A DNA stretch of 64,000 nucleotides. Source: Sphingomonadales bacterium (lineage in GTDB: Bacteria; Pseudomonadota; Alphaproteobacteria; Sphingomonadales; Sphingomonadaceae). The notes under the pieces are model-generated. The model made no database searches. It saw nothing but the letters and a program-made list of their open reading frames with translations, and was not told the DNA's origin. The DNA lies in assembly GCA_027488785.1 (NCBI GenBank), contig JAIYAY010000011.1, forward strand, positions 1 through 64,000, given 5' to 3'. Positions 27,584-36,648 of the stretch are shown one piece after another (the first letter of the stretch is position 1; each line of letters begins with the position of its first letter). The translations under genes and the position numbers were made by a program.

Positions 27584-28384
27584 ATGAAATCACCAACGTT
27601 TAAGCGCGCGGCATTTGCTGCAATCGCCCCCGCCCTGCTCCTGCAATTTGCACCTGCGCAGGCCGCCGCACCAGTTGCGGCTAAACCCAAGCCGCCCGTA
27701 CTTTCGTGCACGACACCAACAGCCGAAGGCTTGTCTTACACCGTAATCACGCCGGGCAAAGGCGAACGGCCAAATGCAGAGTCCAAGGTTACCGTCAATT
27801 ACAAAGGCATGTTGACCGCAGACGGCACCGAATTTGATTCCGGCCAAGCGGCCCAATTCCCCGTTGGCGGCGTCATCCCCGGATTTGCACAAGGCCTGAA
27901 ATTGATGCAGGTCGGCGGAAAATATCGCCTCTGCATCCCTGCGGCCCTTGGCTATGGCGCAGCAGGCACGGGCCCTATCCCGGCCAACGCCGATTTGGTG
28001 TTTGAGGTTGATCTGCTCTCCTTCACCAACCCGCCGCCAAAACCGGTCATTCCGGTTGCCGAACGGACATGCAGTCAAACCACCGCGTCCGGCCTCGGCT
28101 TTGAAATCGTCAAAGCCGCCACTGGCAGAAAGCCCACCGATGGAGACATGGCACTGGTCGACTTCACCATCTTTGACGCCAATACAGGCACCGTTGAGCA
28201 AAAGCGCGAATGGGAAAAAATCCCGTTGAGCCAAGCCTCACCGATTTTCCGCGAAAGCCTGAACATGATGGCGATAGGGTCAACGTACCGCTTTTGCATG
28301 CCTAAAGCCGCAGACGGCCCGCCGGAAAGCAACATCATCGTCACGTTGATCGATCTGCGGCCAGCGCCGGCGACGGAAAATTGA
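27584..28384 (+). CDS. Periplasmic FKBP-type peptidyl-prolyl isomerase with degenerate second domain
   Basis: A 266-residue exported protein with a signal peptide (cleavage after AQA, about residue 27). The first FKBP domain (about 45-150) is canonical: VTVNYKGMLTADGTEFDSG, GVIPGFAQGL and RLCIPAALGYGAAGTGPIP. The second segment (about 160-260) has a similar layout (CSQTTASGLGFEIV, ALVDFTIFD, IFRESLNMMAIGSTYRFCMP) but lacks the YG and FD active-site elements, so it is probably a non-catalytic chaperone-like copy. It lies between spuC and the convergent Pot transporter and is not an obvious part of polyamine metabolism. Confidence 0.85.
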   Translation: MKSPTFKRAAFAAIAPALLLQFAPAQAAAPVAAKPKPPVLSCTTPTAEGLSYTVITPGKGERPNAESKVTVNYKGMLTADGTEFDSGQAAQFPVGGVIPGFAQGLKLMQVGGKYRLCIPAALGYGAAGTGPIPANADLVFEVDLLSFTNPPPKPVIPVAERTCSQTTASGLGFEIVKAATGRKPTDGDMALVDFTIFDANTGTVEQKREWEKIPLSQASPIFRESLNMMAIGSTYRFCMPKAADGPPESNIIVTLIDLRPAPATEN

Positions 28385-28394
28385 GAGCTAGACC

Positions 28395-29525
28395 TTAGCT
28401 TAACAAAACCACCGGACTATCTGCGCGCCAGTGCATGCTGACCTTGTCGTCCCAGGTGAAGTCTTCCTGATCATGGCGGGACAAATTGGGGCGGCTGACG
28501 CGGATGATTTGGCCGCCCTCCAACTGAATCTCATACAGCGTGATATCGCCAAGATAGCTCATGCCCTTAATCGTACCGCGCGCGAAATTGTGACCGTCTG
28601 GCGCGTCTTGAGCCGCGGCGCGCACCGCCTTCCCTTTGCCGGGAACATGCAAATAAATCTTTTCGGGCCGCAAAGCGATCCAAACATTGGCACCATGGGG
28701 GCCGGTAACACCGTGGTTCAGATAAACCTTACCAAGGCCTGGACAATCGACCGCCGCCTTATCGGGCTCGTCTAGGGTAAGCGTGCCTTCAAATATGTTC
28801 ACAGAACCGACGAAATCCGCCACAAAGCGGTTGGCTGGATATTCGTAAAGATCCGATGGCGGCGCGAGTTGTGCGACTTCGCCCTTGTTGATCACGGCAA
28901 CGCGGCTTGCCATCGACAATGCCTCGTCTTGGTCATGCGTAACGGTGACGAAGGTGATACCAACCTTGTCCTGCAAGTCCGCCAGCTCAAACTGCATTTG
29001 CGCACGCAATTTCGCGTCGAGCGCAGAAAGCGGTTCATCCAGCAACAATACCTTGGGCCGCATCACCAAGCTGCGGGCAAGTGCAACACGCTGCCGCTGC
29101 CCACCTGACATTTGGTCGGGCATCCGATCCTCAAACCCACCAAGCTTCACCAGCTCAAGCGCTTCGGCCACGCGTTCGCGAATCTCGCTTTTCGGTACGC
29201 CTGATATGCGCAGGCCATAGCCGACATTATCGGTTACGTTCATATGCGGGAAAACGGCGTAGCTTTGGAACACCATGTTCACAGGCCGCTTGTTCGGCGG
29301 AACAAGGCTCATATCCTGCCCATCAATCAGGATCTGCCCCTCGGTCGGCAATTCAAAACCAGCGATCATCCGCAATAAAGTCGTCTTGCCGCAACCCGAC
29401 GGCCCAAGCAAAACGAAGAATTCGCCTGCGCGAATATCCAGACTAATATTGTCGACCGCCGTCACCTTGCCAAAGCGTTTGGACACGTTGCGGATTTGGA
29501 TGATGGGTTGATTGGTTTCAGTCAT
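28395..29525 (-). CDS. potG: Polyamine ABC transporter ATP-binding protein
   Basis: A 376-residue ATPase. Walker A GPSGCGKTT (39-47), signature MSGGQRQRVALAR, Walker B VLLLDEPLSALD, H-loop THDQDEA, then a C-terminal TOBE domain (about 285-370). This is the CUT1/polyamine subclass. It is the last gene of the minus-strand order substrate-binding protein, two permeases, ATPase. Its start ATG is preceded by the permease gene 30 bases away. PotG (putrescine) and PotA (spermidine) cannot be separated from sequence alone; putrescine is favoured by the neighbours. Confidence 0.92.
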   Translation of the reverse strand: MTETNQPIIQIRNVSKRFGKVTAVDNISLDIRAGEFFVLLGPSGCGKTTLLRMIAGFELPTEGQILIDGQDMSLVPPNKRPVNMVFQSYAVFPHMNVTDNVGYGLRISGVPKSEIRERVAEALELVKLGGFEDRMPDQMSGGQRQRVALARSLVMRPKVLLLDEPLSALDAKLRAQMQFELADLQDKVGITFVTVTHDQDEALSMASRVAVINKGEVAQLAPPSDLYEYPANRFVADFVGSVNIFEGTLTLDEPDKAAVDCPGLGKVYLNHGVTGPHGANVWIALRPEKIYLHVPGKGKAVRAAAQDAPDGHNFARGTIKGMSYLGDITLYEIQLEGGQIIRVSRPNLSRHDQEDFTWDDKVSMHWRADSPVVLLS

Positions 29526-29555
29526 ATCAGTGTTCCATAGGCGGCGGTTCGCATC

Positions 29556-30392
29556 TCAATGGGCATCAGATATGCCCTTCACACCCTGATATTTGAGGGC
29601 GATGAAGGTCAGCGCGACCGTGAGGATGATAAGGATGGTTGATGCAGCGTTGACCTCTGGCGTCACCGAGAAACGGACCATCGAATAGACCTTTACCGGG
29701 AAGGTAATGGTGTCGGGGCCGCTAGTGAAAAAGGTGATGACGAAATCGTCGAGGCTGAGTGTGAAGGCGAGCAATGCGCCTGCCACTAAAGATGGCTTTA
29801 TATGCGGCAGCAGGACATCACGAAACGCCTGCCACTCTGTCGCGCCAAGGTCCTTTGCGGCCTCTTCCTCTTCCTTGTTAAAACTCGCCAATCGCGCACG
29901 CACGACCATAGCGACAAAGGGAAAACAAAAAGTGATGTGCGCAATGGTAATAGCAGACAGGTTGAGCGGCCAAGGCAGGTCTGTGGGCCAGTCGACTTTG
30001 GCAAAGAAAATCAAAAACGCGACGCCCAGACAGATTTCAGGAACGATGATCGGCAAGGACATGGTACCTTCCACCAGCCCCTTGAAGGGAAAGCGGAAGC
30101 GCCAGAGCATGACCGCAGCCAACGCGCCAATGACCAGGCTGATAATCGTCGCGAAAAACGCAATGGTAAGCGAATTGACCATCGCTTCGACAAGGCTGTC
30201 GTTGTTCAGCGCCTTTTCATAATATTTGAGCGTAAAACCTTTCCACACGACATTGCGCTTGCTGTCATTAAAGCTGAAAATCATCAAGACAATGAGCGGC
30301 GCATAGAGGAACAGCATGGTAAGCCCAACCCAACTGCGCATCCAAAGCTTGCGGGTATATTCAAGCGGGGCGATGGCGGTGCGGTTGAACAT
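29556..30392 (-). CDS. potI: Polyamine ABC transporter permease
   Basis: A 278-residue inner-membrane permease with six helices and the EAA loop for ATPase docking (EEEAAKDLGATEWQAFRDVLLPHIKPS). Similar to PotC/PotI. The ATG shares one base with the TGA of the upstream permease gene (TGATG), so translation is coupled. Works with the ATPase downstream and the binding protein upstream to import polyamine. Confidence 0.93.
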   Translation of the reverse strand: MFNRTAIAPLEYTRKLWMRSWVGLTMLFLYAPLIVLMIFSFNDSKRNVVWKGFTLKYYEKALNNDSLVEAMVNSLTIAFFATIISLVIGALAAVMLWRFRFPFKGLVEGTMSLPIIVPEICLGVAFLIFFAKVDWPTDLPWPLNLSAITIAHITFCFPFVAMVVRARLASFNKEEEEAAKDLGATEWQAFRDVLLPHIKPSLVAGALLAFTLSLDDFVITFFTSGPDTITFPVKVYSMVRFSVTPEVNAASTILIILTVALTFIALKYQGVKGISDAH

Positions 30393-31306
30393 CAGCGCGC
30401 CTCCTTCACTTTGTTCGACCGCATGGATTGCAGTGCAATCAAAATAAACATCGCGTAGATGAGCAGGAAGGACAAAGCCGCCCCAAAAGGCCAGTCATTG
30501 GCGCGCTTGAACTGACGCTCGATCACATTGGCGATCATCTGGCTATCGGTGCCACCCATCAGGTCAGGCGTCAGATAAGCGCCCAATGCCGGGATCAGCG
30601 TGATCATCACGCCCGCAACGATACCGGGAGCGGCGAGCGGCACCACGACCTGCATAAATGTTTTGAAATGGCCTGCGCCCAAATCAAGGCTGGCCTCAAT
30701 CAGGCTTTTGTCCAGCCGGTCGAGCGCGGAATATAATGGCAAAACCATGAAGGGCAGATGGACGTAGACCAGCCCCAATACGACCGCGAAATTATTGTAG
30801 AGCAGCTGCACGGGCGTCCATGCATCAAGCGGTTGCATGCCCACCAAAGTGCGCAACCAGCTTGCGCCCTCCCACAGCCCGCCCAGTCCCTTGTTCATAT
30901 AGCCGTTGGTGCCCATCAATGCCATCAGCGCATAAGTGCGGATCAACAAATTGGTCCAAAAGGGCAGCATGATGCCAAGCAGCAGCCAAGGCCGCCATTT
31001 CGGGGCTGCAAAGGTAATTGCCATCGCCACGGGAAAGCCAATGATAAGGCAAATCAATGTGGTAAGCGCTGCTACCGCAAGGCTTTTGAGGAAGATCGAA
31101 AGATACAACCATTCGGTCGCGCGTTTGTAATTGTCGAGCGTACCAGAAATATCAATGTCGGCTGGACCGACATTCTGCCCAAAGCTGTAAAGCCAAACGA
31201 TGGTCATGGGCGCGATGAAGAACAGGGAAAGCCAGAACACCGGCACCGAGGCAACGGCAGCAAAGGGCTTCCTCTGGCTTTTCCAATCCTGCAACGGCCC
31301 TGACAT
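30392..31306 (-). CDS. potH: Polyamine ABC transporter permease
   Basis: A 304-residue permease with six membrane helices and the EAA motif (IEASLDLGAGHFKTFMQVVVPLAAPG). PotB/PotH type, pairing with the next permease to form the membrane channel. It begins just three bases after the binding-protein gene ends, and overlaps the following permease by one base. Charged, Trp-containing N-terminus is probably cytoplasmic. Confidence 0.93.
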   Translation of the reverse strand: MSGPLQDWKSQRKPFAAVASVPVFWLSLFFIAPMTIVWLYSFGQNVGPADIDISGTLDNYKRATEWLYLSIFLKSLAVAALTTLICLIIGFPVAMAITFAAPKWRPWLLLGIMLPFWTNLLIRTYALMALMGTNGYMNKGLGGLWEGASWLRTLVGMQPLDAWTPVQLLYNNFAVVLGLVYVHLPFMVLPLYSALDRLDKSLIEASLDLGAGHFKTFMQVVVPLAAPGIVAGVMITLIPALGAYLTPDLMGGTDSQMIANVIERQFKRANDWPFGAALSFLLIYAMFILIALQSMRSNKVKEAR

Positions 31307-31309
31307 CAG

Positions 31310-32422
31310 TTAAGCCGCCCGCACGCGGGTAAACGCCTCCTCATATTTCGGCTGCAGCTCTGGATTGAATTTGGCATATTCGCATTTCGCCAAAACCGCT
31401 GCGGGCGGAAAAATGACCTGATTATTTTTATAATCATCAGGCATCAGCGCTTTTGCCGCATCATTTGGCGTTGGATAGAGGATCGTTTCGGTAATCTTCT
31501 TGCCAGCTTCGGCATCCAGCAAATAGTTAATGAAAGCATGAGCATTTTTCGGATGCGGCGCACCCTTTGGAATGCACAGATTGTCGGAATTTAGCTGGCT
31601 GCCTTCCTTGGGAATAACAAAGCCAATATCCGGGTCTTCCGCCATAATTTGCGCAATATCGCCATTATACTCAAGCACCACATCGACCTCGCCCTTCAGC
31701 AACAGATCCTGTCCATTGTCCTCATGGAAGGATTTAATGTTCGGCTTTTGCTTGATCATCATCGCTTCAATCATTTTGATATCAGCGTCGGTCAGGCCGT
31801 TGACCGATTTGCCCATATACTTGCCGTAAAGCCGGAACATGTCGCCAGCTTCGGACAGCACCGCAATGCGGCCCTTATACTCGTCACTGTCAAACAGGAC
31901 TTTCCAGCTATCCGGAACTGAATTTACCTTCGACTTGCGATATCCAATGCCAAGCGCTAGCCATGTGTACGGCATCGAATATTTGCGCGCCGGATCATAT
32001 GGTACATCCTGATAATCAGGCGCGACATTCTTGAAATTGGGGATCTGCGCCTTGTCGAGTTCAAGCAGCATATCTGCTGCAGCCATACGCTCGACAAAGT
32101 CGTTGGACGGTACGATAACGTCATAGCCTGGGTTGCCAGCGCGCAGCTTGGCAAATAATTCATCATTGCTGGCGAACAAAGTCATGTTCACGTCAACGCC
32201 AGCTTTGTCCTTGTAATCTTCCAACGTGGTTTCACCAATATAGGTGTCCCAGTTGTAAAAGTTCAGCTTCGCTTCTTCGCCATTGGCAAGCTTTGCGGCT
32301 TCTTTCTCGCCGCATCCAGCAAGCGCACCAGTTAAAGAAAACCCGACAGCCGCAACGCCCATGCCCTTCAGCATCGCGCGCCGATTGCTGCCTGCGTGCA
32401 AAAATGTTTTGAAATCCATCAT
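31310..32422 (-). CDS. potF: Periplasmic polyamine-binding protein (PotD/PotF family)
   Basis: A 370-residue extracellular solute-binding protein of the polyamine type. N-terminus has twin arginines (GSNRRAMLKGMGVAAVGF) and a lipobox-like LAGC (Cys37), suggesting Tat export and lipid anchoring. The mature part begins LNFYNWDTYIGE, followed by YDVIVPSNDFVERM and the ligand pocket VVLEYNGDIAQ. Two ATGs in tandem; GGGAGA sits 4-7 bases upstream of them. First gene of the pot operon. Confidence 0.92.
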   Translation of the reverse strand: MMDFKTFLHAGSNRRAMLKGMGVAAVGFSLTGALAGCGEKEAAKLANGEEAKLNFYNWDTYIGETTLEDYKDKAGVDVNMTLFASNDELFAKLRAGNPGYDVIVPSNDFVERMAAADMLLELDKAQIPNFKNVAPDYQDVPYDPARKYSMPYTWLALGIGYRKSKVNSVPDSWKVLFDSDEYKGRIAVLSEAGDMFRLYGKYMGKSVNGLTDADIKMIEAMMIKQKPNIKSFHEDNGQDLLLKGEVDVVLEYNGDIAQIMAEDPDIGFVIPKEGSQLNSDNLCIPKGAPHPKNAHAFINYLLDAEAGKKITETILYPTPNDAAKALMPDDYKNNQVIFPPAAVLAKCEYAKFNPELQPKYEEAFTRVRAA

Positions 32423-32557
32423 AGTTCTCCCGCTGAAACCATTGCCGTAATTTGGTTATGCTGGACTAATATCCCAGTTAAGAAAAGCCCCTTTTTTCCA
32501 AGCCTTGCGGCGCAACTTAATTACGATAGATCGCAATTACTTTGCACCGCACCATAA

Positions 32558-33760
32558 CTATTTAGCGCGCGGCAATGCTTCTGCATCGACCGCCGCTTGA
32601 ACAGCTTTGTAAAAGGCCTCCCGTTGCATACCGACCGTATTGGGGTCCGTTGCCTTTGGCCAATTGCTGTTAGACGCGATTACGAGGTTACGTTTGGGGT
32701 CAATGAAGATACCTTGCCCAAAAATACCTTGGGCTGCGTAACTGCCGTCGTCATAGGTCCACCATTGATAGCCATAGCCTTTACCCGGCATACCTATATC
32801 CGCTTGCTTGCTCGTTGCCGGCGCAATCCAGTTATCGGGCAAAATGCTTGCGCCATTGACCTTCGCTCCGCCGAGCATGAACATGCCAAAACGCGCATAA
32901 TCGCGCGTTGATGCCTGAATGCAGCAGCCGCTAATCTCGTGCCCGGTCGCGCCCAATAGCCAGCTTGCGTCCTGCTCCATACCAAATGGTGCCCATATTT
33001 TTTCGGACAGATAGGCGGACAAAGTCTTCTTTGTGGCGGAACTGACCAACACGCCAATCAAATTGGTTTCGCCGGTTTTGTACACCCATTTTGTGCCAGC
33101 AGGCGCCTCACGCGGCAATTTGCGCATATAGCTGACGGTTACGTCCATGCCGTTTTCGGCCTTGTGCGCGTTGAATAAAGCAACGTCGGACTTGGGATCT
33201 TCATAATCCTCATTCCATTTGACGCCTGACGTCATCGTCAGCAATTGCGCGATGGTGACGTCGTCATAAGCAGATCCTTTAAGATCAGGGATATAGGCCG
33301 AAACCTTGTCATCGATGCTTTTGATATAGCCGTCCTTTATAGCCGCGCCGACCAAGGTAGATGTGAAAGATTTTGCGACTGAAAAGCTGGTCCATTTGCC
33401 CTCTGGACCAAAATCGAGACCATATTTTTCCATCCGCACTTTGCCATCATGAATGATGACCAACCCTGCGGTGCGTTGCGCCTTCATATAAGCGTCTACA
33501 TCCGTTGCGATTGTCAGCGGCGTACCCTTCGGCAAAGAATATACCGTGTCGCCTTTGGGAATGACATTGGCTTTGGCAAGGATAGGGATCCGGTCCATCG
33601 TGCGAAACGCGGCGTCGCGTTGCTCTACGCTCCAGAACAGCACGTTAGCGTCCGTCGGCAAGCTGGAGAGGAGCGCTTTCATATCCTTGTCCGCGCTGAC
33701 CCAGAAACCGCCCGCTGCTGATGCCATGACCAGCAAAACCCCAAATATCCATTTTTTCAT
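32558..33760 (-). CDS. Serine hydrolase, beta-lactamase-related (class C/6-aminohexanoate-dimer hydrolase type)
   Basis: A 400-residue exported protein with an N-terminal signal/anchor helix (4-22). Catalytic elements of the penicillin-binding-like fold: SxxK as S127-V-A-K130 in SFSVAKSF, and Tyr227 in YKTGETN. The KTG-like third box appears as GIFGQG. The family (COG1680) contains esterases, amidases and D-aminopeptidases as well as true class C beta-lactamases; this one lacks AmpC hallmarks, and the longer N-terminal region (about 25-95) matches the amide-hydrolase branch. No neighbour indicates the substrate. Confidence 0.87.
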   Translation of the reverse strand: MKKWIFGVLLVMASAAGGFWVSADKDMKALLSSLPTDANVLFWSVEQRDAAFRTMDRIPILAKANVIPKGDTVYSLPKGTPLTIATDVDAYMKAQRTAGLVIIHDGKVRMEKYGLDFGPEGKWTSFSVAKSFTSTLVGAAIKDGYIKSIDDKVSAYIPDLKGSAYDDVTIAQLLTMTSGVKWNEDYEDPKSDVALFNAHKAENGMDVTVSYMRKLPREAPAGTKWVYKTGETNLIGVLVSSATKKTLSAYLSEKIWAPFGMEQDASWLLGATGHEISGCCIQASTRDYARFGMFMLGGAKVNGASILPDNWIAPATSKQADIGMPGKGYGYQWWTYDDGSYAAQGIFGQGIFIDPKRNLVIASNSNWPKATDPNTVGMQREAFYKAVQAAVDAEALPRAK

Positions 33761-33920
33761 CCTGCTCCCCCAATTTACCTTATGCCTTAAGTGACATGGG
33801 CATCAATGATGCCCCGCTGCTAAATCCAGCTTCGCAATACATCAGAAAATAGCGCCAAAGCGAAGCAATTTTATCATCGAACGGCGTTGTTAAATTTGAT
33901 TGCTCAAACGACAGCAGTCA

Positions 33921-33949
33921 TTGCGAAAGACCAATGCGCGCCTTATGTA
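33921..33949 (+). promoter_or_regulatory. Candidate promoter of the lemA operon
   Basis: TTGCGA (33921-33926), a 17-base spacer and TATGTA (33944-33949), 65 bases before the lemA ATG. A good consensus match; no experimental support. Confidence 0.4.
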
Positions 33950-34013
33950 TATAACACACGCCCCTTAGGGGGCTGGATTTCTGGGCAATTTTCCAAGTGG
34001 AGGAACTCGTTAG

Positions 34014-34622
34014 ATGCGTAAAACTTATTTGAAATTTCTTCTGGTGCCCGTTGCTGCAGCCTCGTTAGCCGGATGCGGTATCAACAGTGTTCCAACGGCT
34101 GAGGAAAATGCCAAGGCAAAGTGGGCTGATGTGCAAGCCGCGTTTCAACAGCGCGCTAACCTCATTCCCAACCTCGCCAATATCGTCAAAGGCGCAGCCG
34201 CGCAGGAAAACAAGACCCTGACAGAAGTGATACAGGCGCGTGCGCAGGCCACATCGCCCAATATCCAGGTCAACCCTGAAGACTTAAACGACCCAGCAAA
34301 GATGGCGGCGTTTCAGAGGGCACAAAATCAATTGTCGGGCAGCTTGTCGCGCTTGCTGGTTTCGGTCGAGCAATATCCGCAATTAAAAAGCCAGGAAGGC
34401 TATTTGAAATTGCAGGACCAGTTGGAAGGTCAGGAAAACCGGGTGCGCATTACGCTGCGCGATTATAATGAAGCCGTGCGTGAGTATAATACCACTATTC
34501 GCACATTCCCCGATATCATTGGCGCAAAGATCATCCACGGCGCAAAGCCGATGGTTCCGTATCAAGCCACAACACAAGGTGCCGAGACCGCACCAACGCT
34601 GGATATGGCACCCGCCACATAA
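34014..34622 (+). CDS. lemA: LemA family protein
   Basis: A 202-residue membrane-attached protein with a lipobox-like signal (LAGC, Cys21) and the LemA core: VQAAFQQRANLIPNLANIVKG, then a long helical region, ending in the signature VREYNTTIRTFPDIIGA. LemA proteins are envelope proteins of uncertain biochemical role that often sit next to TPM-domain proteins, as here. GGAGGA lies 8 bases before the ATG. It is the first of three genes, followed by TPM genes at 15 and 11 bases. Confidence 0.93.
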   Translation: MRKTYLKFLLVPVAAASLAGCGINSVPTAEENAKAKWADVQAAFQQRANLIPNLANIVKGAAAQENKTLTEVIQARAQATSPNIQVNPEDLNDPAKMAAFQRAQNQLSGSLSRLLVSVEQYPQLKSQEGYLKLQDQLEGQENRVRITLRDYNEAVREYNTTIRTFPDIIGAKIIHGAKPMVPYQATTQGAETAPTLDMAPAT

Positions 34623-34637
34623 AGCCCATTTGGGGAG

Positions 34638-35432
34638 TTGCACATGCATAAGGCCCTTGGCCTGCTGATTGCGCTGCTGCTGGTCTTTTCGGGCCAAGCA
34701 GCAGTTGCGCAGGATTTTCCGAAACTAACTGGTCGCGTGGTGGACCAAGCAGATCTGCTTGATCCGCAACAGGAAGCTGCGCTCACGGCCAAATTGGCCG
34801 GACTAGAAACCCGCACCCAGCGCCAATTGGTGGTGGCAACGCTGAACAGCCTCGAAGGCTATGAGATTTCCGATTATGGCTATCAACTTGGTCGGGAATG
34901 GGCATTGGGTCAGGATGGTAAGGGCGAGACCGAAAAGGACAATGGCGCAATCCTCATCATTGCCCCCAATGAACGCAAAATGCGGATTGAGGTGGGTTAT
35001 GGCTTGGAACCCATTCTAACAGATGGCCTGTCCTCAACAATCATTCGCAACGACATCACGCCACGCTTTAGGGATGGCGATTTTGTTGGCGGCATCAATG
35101 CAGGCGTGGATCGTATTGTCACGCAACTCGAACTCCCCGCTGACGAGGCGGCGAAGATCGCAAGCGCGGCGCAGCAACCCCGTGACCGCGATGAAGGCGG
35201 TCCACTGGGCGCGATTATCTTTGTGCTCTTCCTCATCTTTTTCGTATTTCTGCCGATGATCCGTTCCATGAATGGTGGCGGGCGCAAACATCGGCGCAGC
35301 GGCATGGGTCCAGTCATCATCTGGGGCGGCGGCGGTGGCTTCGGTGGCGGTGGCTTTGGTGGCGGCGGTTTTGGTGGATTTGGTGGCGGAGGCGGCAGCT
35401 TCGGCGGCGGCGGTGCGTCGGGCGGTTGGTAG
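34638..35432 (+). CDS. TPM domain protein (YgcG-like)
   Basis: A 264-residue protein with a signal peptide (MHKALGLLIALLLVFSGQAAVAQ), a TPM phosphatase-like domain (about 28-165: VVDQADLLDPQQEAALTAKL, IAPNERKMRIEVGYGLEPILTD), a transmembrane helix (about 191-208) and a C-terminal Gly/Phe-rich tail. The tail is a run of GGGFGG-type repeats ending SGGW. TPM proteins are probably membrane-anchored and act in the envelope or in photosystem assembly in plants; the bacterial role is unclear. Same operon as lemA. Confidence 0.9.
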   Translation: MHMHKALGLLIALLLVFSGQAAVAQDFPKLTGRVVDQADLLDPQQEAALTAKLAGLETRTQRQLVVATLNSLEGYEISDYGYQLGREWALGQDGKGETEKDNGAILIIAPNERKMRIEVGYGLEPILTDGLSSTIIRNDITPRFRDGDFVGGINAGVDRIVTQLELPADEAAKIASAAQQPRDRDEGGPLGAIIFVLFLIFFVFLPMIRSMNGGGRKHRRSGMGPVIIWGGGGGFGGGGFGGGGFGGFGGGGGSFGGGGASGGW

Positions 35433-35443
35433 GATAAAGCGAT

Positions 35444-36133
35444 ATGACCATGTATAAAATCAGCCATATGACTGCCGCCGACCATGCCTTGGTGACAGCA
35501 GCGGTGGCCGACGCAGAGCAGCATACGAGCGGTGAAATCGTCACAATAGTGAACAACTTATCGGACCATTATGAAGATGTCCGCATAGCCTGGGCTAGCG
35601 CCGTTGCGTTCATAGCCTTGACGACTTACGCGACCTTTCCAGACTTTTACATCGGTCTGATTAATGACCTATTGGGTGGATGGGGCCATGAATATACGAC
35701 GGGTGAATATGCTGCATTACTGTTGACCGCAGTTGCACTGAAATGGATCGGCACATGGTTGATCCTGAAATGGATGCCCTTGCGTCTGGCGCTCACACCC
35801 AAAGCCATAAAACTGGCACGCGTCCGTAGCCGAGCGATCAGTCTGTTCAAAGTCGGAACCGAGTCCAAGACCTTAGGCCGGACAGGTATTTTATTGTATC
35901 TGTCGATGAAAGAGCATCGTGCGGAAATCGTCGCGGACGAAGCCATCGCATCCAAGGTTGCGCCGGAGGTTTGGGGTGACGCAATGGTTGCCTTGCTCGA
36001 CCAAGTGAAGGCTGGAAATCCCGGCGCTGGCGTTGCGGCAGCGGTAACGCAAATGGGCGTTGTTTTGGCCGAACATTTCCCCAAGGGCAGCGAAAATCCT
36101 AACGAGCTACCCGACAGGCTCATCGAGTTATGA
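35444..36133 (+). CDS. Second TPM domain protein, membrane-associated
   Basis: A 229-residue protein beginning with a TPM-type fragment (TAADHALVTAAVADAEQHTSGEIVTI), followed by two hydrophobic segments (about 48-67 and 84-105) and a C-terminal TPM-like part (KTLGRTGILLYLSMKEHRAEIVADEAI). The membrane helices inserted within the fold distinguish it from the previous gene; DUF2207-like naming is also possible. Its stop overlaps the Nudix gene start (ATGA), so the lemA operon extends into it. Confidence 0.85.
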   Translation: MTMYKISHMTAADHALVTAAVADAEQHTSGEIVTIVNNLSDHYEDVRIAWASAVAFIALTTYATFPDFYIGLINDLLGGWGHEYTTGEYAALLLTAVALKWIGTWLILKWMPLRLALTPKAIKLARVRSRAISLFKVGTESKTLGRTGILLYLSMKEHRAEIVADEAIASKVAPEVWGDAMVALLDQVKAGNPGAGVAAAVTQMGVVLAEHFPKGSENPNELPDRLIEL

Positions 36134-36648
36134 TGGAACCAGACGAGGTGGAAACCGTGATGTGGCAAGGGCGCTTCATCACGGCGAAGACGCGCGGAAA
36201 GTGGGAATATGTCAGCCGCGCACGCGGCATCAAGGCGGCGGTGATCCTTGCGATGGAGGATGATCATGTGCTGCTGGTCGAACAATATCGCGTTCCGCTT
36301 GGCGCGTATTGTATTGAGCTGCCTGCAGGCCTGATTGGCGACCATGAAGCGGGTGAAGACACATTAGTGTCCGCTGCCCGAGAGCTTGAGGAAGAAACCG
36401 GCTATCAAGCCGACCATCTGGAAATCGTGGGCGATTATTTCTCGTCACCCGGCATGGTCAGCGAAAGCTTCTCACTCGTCCGCGCCCGTGGTTTAACAAA
36501 AGTCAGCGAAGGCGGCGGCGTTGATGACGAAAATATCATCGTCCACCGCGTTGCCTTGGCAGACATGCCACATTTTGTTCAGGAAAAACGCGCCGAAGGT
36601 TGCGTTATAGACGTCAAGCTTCTGATGCTGCCCGGAATGATCGCTTAA
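36130..36648 (+). CDS. Nudix hydrolase, ADP-ribose pyrophosphatase type
   Basis: A 172-residue hydrolase. The Nudix box GEDTLVSAARELEEETGYQ (about 76-94) carries the metal-binding REL-EE-TG core. The upstream ELPAGLIG is typical of ADP-ribose/NADH-type Nudix enzymes, and the following FFSSPG-like YFSSPGMVSES supports ADPR specificity. It overlaps the upstream TPM gene by four bases and the convergent NDUFS4-like gene by four. Confidence 0.9.
   Translation: MMEPDEVETVMWQGRFITAKTRGKWEYVSRARGIKAAVILAMEDDHVLLVEQYRVPLGAYCIELPAGLIGDHEAGEDTLVSAARELEEETGYQADHLEIVGDYFSSPGMVSESFSLVRARGLTKVSEGGGVDDENIIVHRVALADMPHFVQEKRAEGCVIDVKLLMLPGMIA

Noticed and set aside
34997-35524. Minus-strand Pro-rich frame opposite the TPM gene
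   Set aside because: Mirror of the Gly-rich tail codons; typical artefact.
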